Positions 8,097-17,155 of a stretch of DNA of 37,773 nucleotides are shown piece by piece. Under the pieces are notes generated by a model. The model searched no databases. It worked only from the letters and a program-made list of their open reading frames with translations, and was not told the DNA's origin. The DNA lies in assembly GCA_004297075.1 (NCBI GenBank), contig SCVK01000272.1, positions 1 through 37,773 on the forward strand, written 5' to 3'. The DNA comes from Chitinophagaceae bacterium. GTDB taxonomy: Bacteria > Bacteroidota > Bacteroidia > Chitinophagales > Chitinophagaceae. The position numbers and the translations under genes are program-made. How positions within the stretch are numbered: the first letter of the stretch is position 1; each line of letters opens with the position of its first letter.

Positions 8097-11000
8097 ATGA
8101 AGAAAAAAACGAATGCTTTCAAAGCAGGCCCGTTCACGTGCATACTATGCCTGGTATGTTTTGTGATATTTTCGGGATCCTTCGCAAATCCGGCAAAAGC
8201 CGGGAGGGTGGAACACAAGCTATCTGCCCTAAAACCACCTCCTGTTACTATTACTGGTAAAGTATCTGATGCCAAAAATGCTCCACTCGAAGGTGTGAGT
8301 GTGATGATTAAGGGTACTACAAGAGGAGTTACCACCAACGCCCAGGGATCATTCTCGATCCCCAATGTGCCGGAGAACAGTACACTGGTATTCAGTTATA
8401 CGGGCTATGGAACCAAAGAAGTAGCCGTAAAAGGCAAAAACAGTATCAACATTTCACTCGCAGAAGAAGTGTCTGGACTGAATGATGTAGTAGTAGTTGG
8501 ATATGGTACACGTACCAAAAAAGACCTTACAGGTTCAGTTGTGCAGGTGAAAGCCACACAACTTGAAAATGAAAATCCACGTTCCGTACAGGATATGCTT
8601 CGTGGAAATGCACCTGGCCTGGATGTGGGTTTTGACCCAAGTACCAAGGGTGCCAGTGCCAGTTTACAGGTGAGGGGGAAAGGCACATTGACTGCCAGCT
8701 CTGACCCGCTGATAGTGCTTGACGGAGTAATTTATCCCGGCACCATGGCCGATATCAACCCGAACGATATTGCTACTATTGATATCCTGAAAGATGCCAG
8801 CTCTGCTGCCGTATTTGGTGCCAGATCTGCCAATGGAGTTATCCTGATCTCTACTAAAAGAGGAAAAATCGGCAAACCGGTTATTACAGTTAACAGCAAT
8901 TTTGGTATCAATAAAGTGGTAAACCAACCGCATCTGTTAACCGGACCTGAAATCCTGGATTTCCGGGAAGCAGCAGAATGGGCTAAAACCAATTTTGATT
9001 CAACTTCCAAACCCGGCATAAAATATAAGTTCCTGAATCCGGCCAAATTGCCTTCTAGTTTTACTGTAGCACAATGGCTGGCACTCGATGGGTCAAACGG
9101 TCTTGACCCTACCAATGTCTGGCTCAACCGCAACGAGTGGAAACCCATAGAACAGACCAATATCAAAGCAGGGAATTACCTGAACTGGGAAGACCTGATT
9201 TATAATAAAAATGCCCTGCAGAATGATCATACTGTAAGTATCGCGCAGAGAAGGGATGATTATAACTATTATTTCTCTCTCGGATATCTTACCAATGAGG
9301 GCATCACGGTTGGTGACAAGTATAAAACCTTCCGTACCCGTTTTAATTTAGAAGCCAAAGCTGCTGACTTTTTAACCGTAGGTATTAATTTCCAGTATTC
9401 CAACCGGGATGAAAGTAGTGTACCTGTCAGGTTTGGAGATATTGCCTCTACTCCGCCATGGGGATCTTTCTATCAGGCTGACGGTGTAACACTCAGACAG
9501 AGCTCCAATGATGACCCGGGTTCCAATACCCATCCCTTTCTGGATCAGGCATACACCAACCGTTTATACAAGTACGACGATTTCTTTGCCTCGATTTTTG
9601 CGAAAGGGAAATTGCCATGGGGGTTTTCTTACCAGGTTAACTTTTCACCCCGCTACGATGTGTTGCGCGAATACCAGCATATCTCTTCCAAAAAGCCGGA
9701 TGTGGCTTCCAGAAAAGGTATCGTAAACAGAAGAAATCAGACTGTTTATTCCTGGCAGTGGGATAACATTATCCGCTGGAATAAACAATTCGGTAAACAT
9801 ACATTTGAAGCTACCTTCCTCTTCAATGCGGAAAAATTCCAGTCATGGAATACCACTATCCAGGCAGAAAATTTTGCACCCAATGACAACCTGGGATACA
9901 ATGCCATACAGGCAGGTACGCTGGCCCCTATTGTTTCCAGTGACGATCAGTACGAAACCGGCGATGCCCTGATGGGACGTATCAACTACAACTATAACCA
10001 ACGCTATTATTTCACTTTTACGGCAAGACGGGATGGTTATTCCGCATTCGGACAGTCTAATCCAAGAGCCACCTTCCCTTCTGCCGCATTCTCATGGGCC
10101 ATTAGTGAAGAGCGGTTCATGAAGAAAACAGCGAATTGGCTTGATTATGCCAAAGTGAGAATTTCATATGGTGAAAACGGGAACAGACAAATCGGTCGTT
10201 ATGCTGCCCTGTCAAACCTTTCCTCAGGCACCTATAATTTTGTAACATCAGGTGGAGCTGTGTATAATACCTCTTATGTACAGGCAAACAACCTGTCGAA
10301 CCCTAATTTGAAATGGGAAAGAAACAGTTCTGTGAATTTTGGGATTGACTTTTCCCTTTTTAAAGGTATAGTTAGTGGTACATTTGACTTGTACAACAGA
10401 ACTACCAAAGATCTGCTCGTTAACCGCTCTTTACCTACTGTTACAGGATTCAGTTCTGTATTGGTAAATCTGGGTGAGGTACAAAACAAAGGATTTGAAT
10501 TCTCTGTTACTACCCAGAACATGCGGAAGAAAAATATCAACTGGAGCACCACATTCGGAATCTGGAGCAACCAGAATAAAATCATCCATTTATACGGCGC
10601 CACTCCGGATTATGATGCAACCGGAAAACAAATAGGCAGTTCCGAGAAAGATGATATCAATAACGGTTGGTTTATCGGCCATGCGATTTCTGAGATTTAT
10701 GATTACAAAACAATAGGTGTATGGCAAACCGCTGATGCTGCCCTGGCCAAATCATTTGGCTTTACCCCCGGCGATTTCAGATTGAATGATAAAAATGGTG
10801 ATGGAAAATATACCGTAGCAGACAGAGAATTTGTAGGCAATTCTGCACCCAAATTTTCCTGGAACATGAGAAATGAATTTAAACTTTATAAGAATTTTGA
10901 TTTCTCATTTACCCTATACGCGAAAATGGGGCAGATCACCAGATTCAATGAAGCTACCAACGGAGAAAGAAATCAGGGACTGGTGTTTTATGATCGTGTA

Positions 11001-11330
11001 AACTTTTATGAAACTCCGTACTGGACTCCTTCCAATCCTACAAATGAATGGGGCAAGTTATATGGCCAGAGAGGTGGCGGTATTACCTGGAACCATTATA
11101 AAAAATCTTCCTTTATCAGGTTAAGTAATATTAGTCTTGCCTATACCATTCCCGGAGAAATTACCAAAAAATGGAAAATCGATGCCCTCAAAGTTTATTT
11201 CAATATCGTAAACGCGAAAGTATTCTCTAACTGGGATTATTTTGATCCGGAATATCATGGTGCAAATGGAACGACTAATCAAACCCCAACACCTTTGACT
11301 TATAATTTTGGATTAAACCTTACTTTATAA
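8097..11330 (+). CDS. SusC-type TonB-dependent outer-membrane glycan transporter
   Basis: A 1077-aa receptor from the ATG at 8097; a longer frame to 8034 would displace the signal peptide. Residues about 12-35 are the signal peptide. Residues about 50-115 form a carboxypeptidase-regulatory-like domain (VTITGKVSDAKNAPLEGVSV), followed by the SusC-type segment DVVVVGYGT (130-138) and the plug at about 140-256 (VLDGVIYPGTMADINPNDIATIDILKDASSAAVFGARSANGVILISTKRG). The rest is a 22-strand barrel ending in the terminal strand LTYNFGLNLTL. It imports oligosaccharides with the partner SusD, which begins 23 nt later. The upstream palindrome suggests LacI control. The glycan cannot be told from the receptor; neighbours point to a uronic-acid-containing polymer. 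Confidence 0.97.
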   Translation: MKKKTNAFKAGPFTCILCLVCFVIFSGSFANPAKAGRVEHKLSALKPPPVTITGKVSDAKNAPLEGVSVMIKGTTRGVTTNAQGSFSIPNVPENSTLVFSYTGYGTKEVAVKGKNSINISLAEEVSGLNDVVVVGYGTRTKKDLTGSVVQVKATQLENENPRSVQDMLRGNAPGLDVGFDPSTKGASASLQVRGKGTLTASSDPLIVLDGVIYPGTMADINPNDIATIDILKDASSAAVFGARSANGVILISTKRGKIGKPVITVNSNFGINKVVNQPHLLTGPEILDFREAAEWAKTNFDSTSKPGIKYKFLNPAKLPSSFTVAQWLALDGSNGLDPTNVWLNRNEWKPIEQTNIKAGNYLNWEDLIYNKNALQNDHTVSIAQRRDDYNYYFSLGYLTNEGITVGDKYKTFRTRFNLEAKAADFLTVGINFQYSNRDESSVPVRFGDIASTPPWGSFYQADGVTLRQSSNDDPGSNTHPFLDQAYTNRLYKYDDFFASIFAKGKLPWGFSYQVNFSPRYDVLREYQHISSKKPDVASRKGIVNRRNQTVYSWQWDNIIRWNKQFGKHTFEATFLFNAEKFQSWNTTIQAENFAPNDNLGYNAIQAGTLAPIVSSDDQYETGDALMGRINYNYNQRYYFTFTARRDGYSAFGQSNPRATFPSAAFSWAISEERFMKKTANWLDYAKVRISYGENGNRQIGRYAALSNLSSGTYNFVTSGGAVYNTSYVQANNLSNPNLKWERNSSVNFGIDFSLFKGIVSGTFDLYNRTTKDLLVNRSLPTVTGFSSVLVNLGEVQNKGFEFSVTTQNMRKKNINWSTTFGIWSNQNKIIHLYGATPDYDATGKQIGSSEKDDINNGWFIGHAISEIYDYKTIGVWQTADAALAKSFGFTPGDFRLNDKNGDGKYTVADREFVGNSAPKFSWNMRNEFKLYKNFDFSFTLYAKMGQITRFNEATNGERNQGLVFYDRVNFYETPYWTPSNPTNEWGKLYGQRGGGITWNHYKKSSFIRLSNISLAYTIPGEITKKWKIDALKVYFNIVNAKVFSNWDYFDPEYHGANGTTNQTPTPLTYNFGLNLTL

Positions 11331-11353
11331 GCTAACCTGTTAAAAAAAAGTAA

Positions 11354-13195
11354 ATGAAAAATATTAATAAAATAATCCGTTCATCAGCCATCATGCTACT
11401 TGGCGTGATGATCTTAGAGAGTTGTAAGAAGGATTGGTTGGAACCAAAACCATTATCCATCAATTCTCCTGAAAATACTTTGGTAGATGCCATTGGTTTT
11501 AATGCTGCCTTAAATGCCTGTGCCCGTAACCTTCGCGACGAATGGTATGGCGATGGTGCCCCCATCATCACTGAAACCATCTTTTCAGAAGTGGCAGTAG
11601 AAGGAACAGATGACAAAACCGGTCCGGCGCAGAATATGGACCTGCAGATCAAACCGGACGCACAATTGAACAGTGGCGATTTCAATAAAATCGGTTGGTA
11701 TTGGAACCAGGAGTGGGTGGGCATTCGCCTAGCCAATACCATTGTTTCCCGTTTGCCGGCAGCTACTGCTATACCGGAAGCGACCAGAAATATCATTTTG
11801 GGCAAAGCCTATTTTTACAGGGCTTATGATTACTACCGGTTAACCAATCAGTTTGGAGATGTTCCCTGTCCATTAAAAGAATTAACAGAAGCTAAAACGG
11901 ATTATGCTTCTGTTAAAAGAGAAGTGATTCTTCAGCGAATGAAGTCAGACCTTGACTTTGCTGTTCAACATGTACCCTGGACTGCTGATAAAGGTGATGT
12001 GAACAAGGGCGCCGTGTACCATTTACTGGCAAAGATCAATCTTTCACTTGGGTTGTTTGATGAAGCCATTACAGCCGCTTCGGCCGTAATAAATAGTGGC
12101 ACTTATAAACTGATGACAAACCGTTTTGGTATTGACGCAGGTAATGCCGCAAAAAATGTAACCTGGGATTTACACCGTCCGGAAAATAAAGCTGCTGCAG
12201 CCAATACAGAAGTTTTATTCCTGGTTACAGAACGTATAGGTGTTCCTAATAACTTTGCCGGCGGTATACAGACCATGCGTAATTGTGTTCCCGGAATTTC
12301 CATTGCCGGTATCGTTACACCCAATGGCGGTGTAGGCATTTCTCCGCTCGCCGGAGTTGAATTTGATAATATGCAATGGTACGGAAGGGGTATTGGCCGA
12401 TGCCGCTCAACATCTTATCACTACAAGGATATTTGGGATGATGTAAACGACCTAAGGCATGATTCTACCTCTGGTAACTGGATGTACATGGAAAACCTGC
12501 GCTACAGTAATCCGGCTTTAAAAGGGGTGGATCCTTATTATGGTCAGAGGCTGCAGCTATTCAGTTCTACAGGCAAACAATTATGTAATGGTAAAGACAC
12601 TTTACGCAGATGGTTCCCCTGGCCTCACTACAAACTATATGTTCCTGATATTGAAAACACACCTATGAGAGGTGGTCATACAGACTGGTATGTCATGCGT
12701 TTGGCGGAAACATTCCTGATCCGAGCTGAAGCCTATGTATGGAAAGGTCAGAATGATCTCGCTATGGCAGATATAAATGCGGTAAGAACAAGGGCTAAAT
12801 GCGCCCCTTACACCAATGCTGCCAGTATGAATATTGGCACCGTACTGGATGAAAGAGCCAGGGAATTATATTATGAAGAAGGACGCAAAACAGAGTTAAC
12901 GAGGATTGCATTTTTGTTTGCTAAAACAGGCAAATCATATAATGGCAAAACCTATACGTTAGCCAACTTCTCCACTTCCAATTTTATGATTGATCGCATT
13001 TTAGAAAAAAATGTTTTTTATGCACAGAATTTCATCACCAACCACCAGGATATGATGAAGATAAGCCCCTACCATGTATTATGGCCTATCCCCCAGTCTG
13101 CTATCCAGGGTAATACCGATGGACGAATTAATCAAAATCTTGGCTATTCGGGTGCTGAATTAAACGTTGCCCCACTGGATAAGATTCCTGAATGA
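11354..13195 (+). CDS. SusD/RagB family glycan-binding lipoprotein
   Basis: A 613-aa surface lipoprotein. The signal MKNINKIIRSSAIMLLGVMI ends in LESC with the acylated Cys24, followed by KKDWLEPKP, typical of SusD proteins. TPR-like helices are seen in GKAYFYRAYDYYRLTNQFGDVPCP and KGAVYHLLAKINLSLGLFDEAITAASAVINSGTYKL. The C-terminal RagB/SusD part includes WYVMRLAETFLIRAEAYVWKGQNDLAMADINAVRTRAKC and ELYYEEGRKTELTRIAF, with the closing LWPIPQSAIQGN...INQNLGY. It caps the SusC pore and binds the glycan. It is co-transcribed with susC and ends at a strong hairpin terminator. Confidence 0.97.
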   Translation: MKNINKIIRSSAIMLLGVMILESCKKDWLEPKPLSINSPENTLVDAIGFNAALNACARNLRDEWYGDGAPIITETIFSEVAVEGTDDKTGPAQNMDLQIKPDAQLNSGDFNKIGWYWNQEWVGIRLANTIVSRLPAATAIPEATRNIILGKAYFYRAYDYYRLTNQFGDVPCPLKELTEAKTDYASVKREVILQRMKSDLDFAVQHVPWTADKGDVNKGAVYHLLAKINLSLGLFDEAITAASAVINSGTYKLMTNRFGIDAGNAAKNVTWDLHRPENKAAAANTEVLFLVTERIGVPNNFAGGIQTMRNCVPGISIAGIVTPNGGVGISPLAGVEFDNMQWYGRGIGRCRSTSYHYKDIWDDVNDLRHDSTSGNWMYMENLRYSNPALKGVDPYYGQRLQLFSSTGKQLCNGKDTLRRWFPWPHYKLYVPDIENTPMRGGHTDWYVMRLAETFLIRAEAYVWKGQNDLAMADINAVRTRAKCAPYTNAASMNIGTVLDERARELYYEEGRKTELTRIAFLFAKTGKSYNGKTYTLANFSTSNFMIDRILEKNVFYAQNFITNHQDMMKISPYHVLWPIPQSAIQGNTDGRINQNLGYSGAELNVAPLDKIPE

Positions 13196-13224
13196 TCCTG
13201 GGATCAACATTGTTCATTAAGCAT

Positions 13225-13261
13225 AAAAGAGAATGCCGCACCTTGTGTGGCATTCTCTTTT
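13225..13261 (+). terminator. Strong intrinsic terminator after susD
   Basis: AAAAGAGAATGCC (13225-13237) and GGCATTCTCTTTT (13249-13261) are perfect 13-nt complementary arms, with a further CAC/GTG pair inside the 11-nt loop region. The run of T closes the downstream arm. It separates susCD from the GH88 gene, so GH88 is made from read-through or from its own promoter. Confidence 0.9.
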
Positions 13262-13292
13262 CACACAAAGACTTACACCTTAACCATTTTAT

Positions 13293-14504
13293 ATGTGGCA
13301 GATACAAAAAACAATCGGTTGCTCCCTGTTATTGGCTCTTCTATCAGGCGCACTGCCTGCACAACAGGCACAGAAAGTTCAACCGGATTTGCTGACAGTA
13401 ATTGACTCGGCCCTGCAAAAAGCAGTATTGCAATACAAATACCTGGGCACACAACTGCCGGCCGATGTATTACCGAAAACCTATTATCCCCTCACTAAAA
13501 AATTCGAGACCAGCAAATCCAGCTGGTGGACAAGTGGTTTTTATCCCGGATCCTTATTGTATCTCTACGAATATGCAAAGGATCCTGCTTTGCTGGCGGA
13601 AGAAAAAAGAATAGAGAAAATCATTGAAAAAGAACAGTTCAACAAAGGTACCCACGACCTGGGTTTTATGATGTTCTGCAGTTTTGGCGCCGCTAACCGT
13701 TTGGCCCCATCCAAAGAATATGAACAGATCCTGCTGAACAGCGCCAAATCTTTGTCTACCCGCTTCAACCCTACCGCAGGCGTGATCAAATCATGGGACC
13801 ATGGTGACTGGAAATACCCGGTGATCATCGATAATATGATGAACCTGGAACTGTTATTCTGGGCCACGCAATTCAGCGGCGACTCTTCTTTTTATAAGAT
13901 CGCTGTTACGCATGCCAATAACACCATAAAAAATCATTACCGCCCCAATAATAGTTCCTGGCATGTGGTGGACTATGATATCAGTGATGGACATGTGATC
14001 TCAAAAAAAACACACCAGGGGTACGCGGATAACTCTGCATGGGCCCGGGGACAAGCATGGGGTTTGTATGGGTATGTAGTGATGTATCGTTGTACAAAAG
14101 ATCCTACGTATTTGGCACATGCAAAAAAAATCGCTGCTTTTATCATGCAGCATCCCACCACTCCGGAAGATAAAATTCCTTTCTGGGATTATGACACACC
14201 TGAGATCCCGGCTACTTATCGCGATGCATCGGCAGCCGCTATTACGGCTTCTGCCTTGCTGGAACTAACGAAATATGTTGATCCAACATCCGGTAATTCG
14301 TATACCGGATTTGCGGAGAAAGTGATCCGTTCATTATCATCGCCTACCTATACAGCCCTATATAGACAAAATGGCGGGTTTATTCTGAAACACAGCACCG
14401 GACATTTACCGGGCAATTCAGAGGTAGATGTGCCACTTACCTATGCCGACTATTATTATATCGAAGCCATGTTAAGATACAAAGCCCTGAAAGCGAAAAA
14501 ATAG
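13293..14504 (+). CDS. GH88 unsaturated glucuronyl hydrolase
   Basis: A 403-aa exported enzyme (signal peptide to about residue 23, GALPAQQ). The alpha/alpha-barrel motifs of GH88 are clear: THDLGFMMFCSFG with Asp122, IIDNMMNLELLFWA with Asp180, GYADNSAWARGQAWGLYGY, PFWDYDTPE and DASAAAITASALLEL. Asp122 and Asp180 are 58 residues apart, like the catalytic pair of Bacillus UGL. The family removes the 4,5-unsaturated uronic acid that a polysaccharide lyase leaves on oligosaccharides, in the periplasm. No lyase is in the window. The unsaturated product normally goes through KduI/KduD rather than UxaC/UxuB, so part of the pathway must be elsewhere. It sits between the susD terminator and lacI. 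Confidence 0.93.
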   Translation: MWQIQKTIGCSLLLALLSGALPAQQAQKVQPDLLTVIDSALQKAVLQYKYLGTQLPADVLPKTYYPLTKKFETSKSSWWTSGFYPGSLLYLYEYAKDPALLAEEKRIEKIIEKEQFNKGTHDLGFMMFCSFGAANRLAPSKEYEQILLNSAKSLSTRFNPTAGVIKSWDHGDWKYPVIIDNMMNLELLFWATQFSGDSSFYKIAVTHANNTIKNHYRPNNSSWHVVDYDISDGHVISKKTHQGYADNSAWARGQAWGLYGYVVMYRCTKDPTYLAHAKKIAAFIMQHPTTPEDKIPFWDYDTPEIPATYRDASAAAITASALLELTKYVDPTSGNSYTGFAEKVIRSLSSPTYTALYRQNGGFILKHSTGHLPGNSEVDVPLTYADYYYIEAMLRYKALKAKK

Positions 14505-14521
14505 ATCCGGTTTGTTTAGCC

Positions 14522-14559
14522 ACGGGCGTAGAACTACTAAAAAATTCTACGCCCGTTTT
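14522..14559 (+). terminator. Intrinsic terminator after GH88
   Basis: ACGGGCGTAGAA (14522-14533) and TTCTACGCCCGT (14545-14556) are perfect 12-nt arms with an 11-nt loop, followed by TTT. The T tract is short, so efficiency is uncertain. Confidence 0.8.
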
Positions 14560-14594
14560 CGTGATACACCGGTTATTACCAAAACTTTACCGGG

Positions 14595-14628
14595 TTTTAC
14601 GAAAACGTTTTCCCTTGTTTTCGTAAAA
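14595..14628. promoter_or_regulatory. LacI-type operator (nested palindromes) in the lacI promoter
   Basis: GAAAACGTTTTC (14601-14612) is a perfect 12-nt palindrome with the central CG typical of LacI-family operators. It is nested in a larger inverted repeat, TTTTACGAAAAC (14595-14606) and GTTTTCGTAAAA (14617-14628), with exact 12-nt arms. A TATATTAG at 14633-14640 could be the -7 element, with TTG at 14615-14617 inside the operator. That arrangement suggests autoregulation of the lacI gene 70 nt downstream. Confidence 0.75.
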
Positions 14629-14697
14629 TCAGTATATTAGACTGATTGTTGTTGCCACACAGCTGATAGCTGGTGCGAAAAACTGATCACCACTCGT

Positions 14698-15708
14698 ATG
14701 AGCAGTATCAATTTAAAGAGACTATCAGAAGAACTGGGTTTATCGATCTCTTCGGTATCGAAGGCGTTGCGCGACAGTTACGAAATCAGTGCCGAGACCA
14801 AAAAAAGGGTATTGGAAATGGCCGAAAAGCTGAATTACCAGCCCAACCCCTTTGCCAGCAGTCTCAGAAGAAAAAAAAGCCTTACAGTTGCCGTAGTGAT
14901 TCCCGAGATCGCCAATAACTATTTCGCCCTTGCCATCAATGGTATTCAAACAGTGGCTCAGCAAAAAGGTTACCATGTACTTACCTACCTTACCCACGAA
15001 AATGCCAAGGACCAGGAATCTACCATCAAACACCTGCAGGGTGGACGTGTAGATGGTGTACTGATTTCGCTTTGCAGCGATACCTCTACCGGCAGTCAAC
15101 TCACCGAACTGCAGAATGCGGGTTTCCCTGTGGTGTTTTTCGACCGTGTACCGGATGACCCCGGTTGTCCTACCGTAACAACAGATGATTTTGACGGAGG
15201 TTTTAAAGCCACAGAGCAACTGATCAAAGTGGGTTGCCGGAAAATTGCCTACCTCCGGGTGGCCGGGTACCTGTCCACCACTGTTAACAGGATGAATGGT
15301 TATCTCGCTGCACTGAAAAAGTATAACCTGCCACAGGATCCTAAAATGATTGTGGAATGCTCCAACGATGATGCAGCCAACCAGGAGTTGATCAAAAAAG
15401 TGTTGAAAATGCGCGGCAGGCCTGATGCCATTCTTTCTTCTGTAGAAAAACTGGCGATCTCTACTTATTATGCCTGCAACGAAATCAATCTGAAGATCCC
15501 GAAAGACCTGAAAGTAATCAGTTTCTCCTGTTTAAGAACGGCTTCGCTCCTCTCACCTTCTTTATCCACCATTACACCGCCAGCTTTTGAAATAGGTAAG
15601 GAAGCTGCTTCGCTTCTCTTCCGGATGGTAGAGAAAAAAGTGTATGGTAACCGGGTAGACAAGATTGTGATCAAAAGCAGCCTGATAGAAAGAAATAGTT
15701 CTTCCTGA
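14698..15708 (+). CDS. LacI family transcriptional regulator
   Basis: A 336-aa regulator. The N-terminal helix-turn-helix is INLKRLSEELGLSISSVSKALRDS and the hinge region EMAEKLNYQPNPFASSLRRKKS is standard for the family. Residues about 60-336 form a periplasmic-binding-protein-like effector domain (LTVAVVIPEIANNYFALAINGIQ, GGRVDGVLISL, VVFFDRVPDD, RPDAILSS). It probably senses a sugar or uronate released by the locus and controls the three TACGAAAAC palindromes. The start ATG is the first after the operator. Its stop lies 1 nt from the stop of the convergent GH30 gene, leaving no room for a terminator between them. Confidence 0.95.
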   Translation: MSSINLKRLSEELGLSISSVSKALRDSYEISAETKKRVLEMAEKLNYQPNPFASSLRRKKSLTVAVVIPEIANNYFALAINGIQTVAQQKGYHVLTYLTHENAKDQESTIKHLQGGRVDGVLISLCSDTSTGSQLTELQNAGFPVVFFDRVPDDPGCPTVTTDDFDGGFKATEQLIKVGCRKIAYLRVAGYLSTTVNRMNGYLAALKKYNLPQDPKMIVECSNDDAANQELIKKVLKMRGRPDAILSSVEKLAISTYYACNEINLKIPKDLKVISFSCLRTASLLSPSLSTITPPAFEIGKEAASLLFRMVEKKVYGNRVDKIVIKSSLIERNSSS

Positions 15709-15709
15709 T

Positions 15710-17125
15710 CTACCATGTATACGTAGCTACGGAATTGGCGGGTATGATCAGATCGGCTGTCTGGTTTTGCCAGCGGATGGTAATATTCCGGATAGCCGTT
15801 TCTTTGTTCAGCACAATACATACATATTTGCCCGCGGGCGTTTTAAACGCCACATTCGGCAATCCCGCTACCATATTGGATCCTATCCGTACCGAACCAG
15901 GTCTTGCAAATCTGGCTGCATGTGCAATGATATAATAAGCCGGGTTGCGTATTACTTTCTTTTTACCCTGATCAATGGTTACAGCTGCCAGACAACTGGT
16001 ACATCCTCCCCTCTCGGTAAAGGGTTTGTAGAACTCATCTGATGCCAGGTTCCATTCCAGTACCGTTTTGGCCCAGTTGCGGGTAGCACCTATGATCAGG
16101 TTCTCTACATGCCAGCTGATATCACCCAGGTAATTACCCGGTGCCCCTACCCATTGCTCGGTGAAGTAGATATTTTTATCAGGATGTTTATCATGCACCA
16201 GCGATAAGGCATCGATCGTTCCCCCATAAAGATGAAAGGCAGAACCATCGATGTATTTTTTTGCTTCCGGGTCATTCAGCACCGTGATCGGGTAATCGGG
16301 CCTGTCTGCGTTATGATCGTAGATGATGATTTTAGTGCGTAGTTTGGCGGCAGCAAAAGCAGGTCCGAGATGATCGCGAACAAACTCGGCCTGTTCATTG
16401 GCCAGCATCTGTAAACTGGGATTGTTACCGGGATGCAGTGGTTCGTTCTGCACTGTTACCGCATCTATCCTGACTCCCTCTTTACGCATCGCTTCTATAT
16501 ACTTAACAAAATAACGGGCATATACAGGGTAAGCAGACTTCAGCAGGTTACCACCGCGGGTATCATTGTTGTTTTTCATCCACACCGGTGGCGACCACGG
16601 CGACCCCATGATTTTGATATATGGATTGATCTGCAGAATCTCTTTTAAAACCGGGAGCAGGTATTTTTTATCATAACCGAGATCAAACCGTTTTAGTTCA
16701 GGATCCTTCTCGCCTTCGCGGAGGTCATTGTACGAAAACACTTTTTCATCCAGGTCAGATGCACCGATACTGATGCGGAGATAACTGGTGCCGATATGGT
16801 TCTTTTCTGTACCAAATAATTCCTGCAACAAAGCCTGGCGTTCCTCCTTCTTCATTTTCATCAGGTTCAATGCACTACCTCCCGTTAAGGAGAAGCCAAA
16901 ACCATCTATCGATTGATAACGTTCCGTATCATCAATATCGATCACGGTTTGCCTGGCTGAATCCCTGCTTTTGAAATAAACAGGCGTAACCTGTTTCCTG
17001 AAAAAAATATGCTGTGTCGGGCTGGTCAACCATGTCTGTATGGGTTTCCCTTTCTGCGCAATTACAGTTGATACCAGTAAAAAAGAAACAACGAATATTC
17101 TTACACGAACAGGATATATATACAT
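15710..17125 (-). CDS. GH30 family glycoside hydrolase, exported
   Basis: A 471-aa enzyme with signal peptide (residues 1-23, ending VIAQ). The (beta/alpha)8 barrel shows GFGFSLTGGSALNLM, YLRISIGASDLDE and MGSPWSPPVWMK. The acid/base Glu228 lies in VTVQNEPLHPGNN and the nucleophile Glu323 in IYFTEQWVGAPG. A small beta-domain follows, ending TADLIIPANSVATYTW. The layout is close to GH30 subfamilies 1 and 3 (beta-glucosidase/xylosidase or endo-beta-1,6-glucanase) rather than the glucuronoxylanase subfamily 8, but I cannot fix the subfamily. It follows the Gfo/Idh/MocA gene by 31 nt and ends 1 nt from the end of lacI. Confidence 0.93.
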   Translation of the reverse strand: MYIYPVRVRIFVVSFLLVSTVIAQKGKPIQTWLTSPTQHIFFRKQVTPVYFKSRDSARQTVIDIDDTERYQSIDGFGFSLTGGSALNLMKMKKEERQALLQELFGTEKNHIGTSYLRISIGASDLDEKVFSYNDLREGEKDPELKRFDLGYDKKYLLPVLKEILQINPYIKIMGSPWSPPVWMKNNNDTRGGNLLKSAYPVYARYFVKYIEAMRKEGVRIDAVTVQNEPLHPGNNPSLQMLANEQAEFVRDHLGPAFAAAKLRTKIIIYDHNADRPDYPITVLNDPEAKKYIDGSAFHLYGGTIDALSLVHDKHPDKNIYFTEQWVGAPGNYLGDISWHVENLIIGATRNWAKTVLEWNLASDEFYKPFTERGGCTSCLAAVTIDQGKKKVIRNPAYYIIAHAARFARPGSVRIGSNMVAGLPNVAFKTPAGKYVCIVLNKETAIRNITIRWQNQTADLIIPANSVATYTW

Positions 17126-17155
17126 GATGATTTTGCTGATGGATGTATTATAAAA

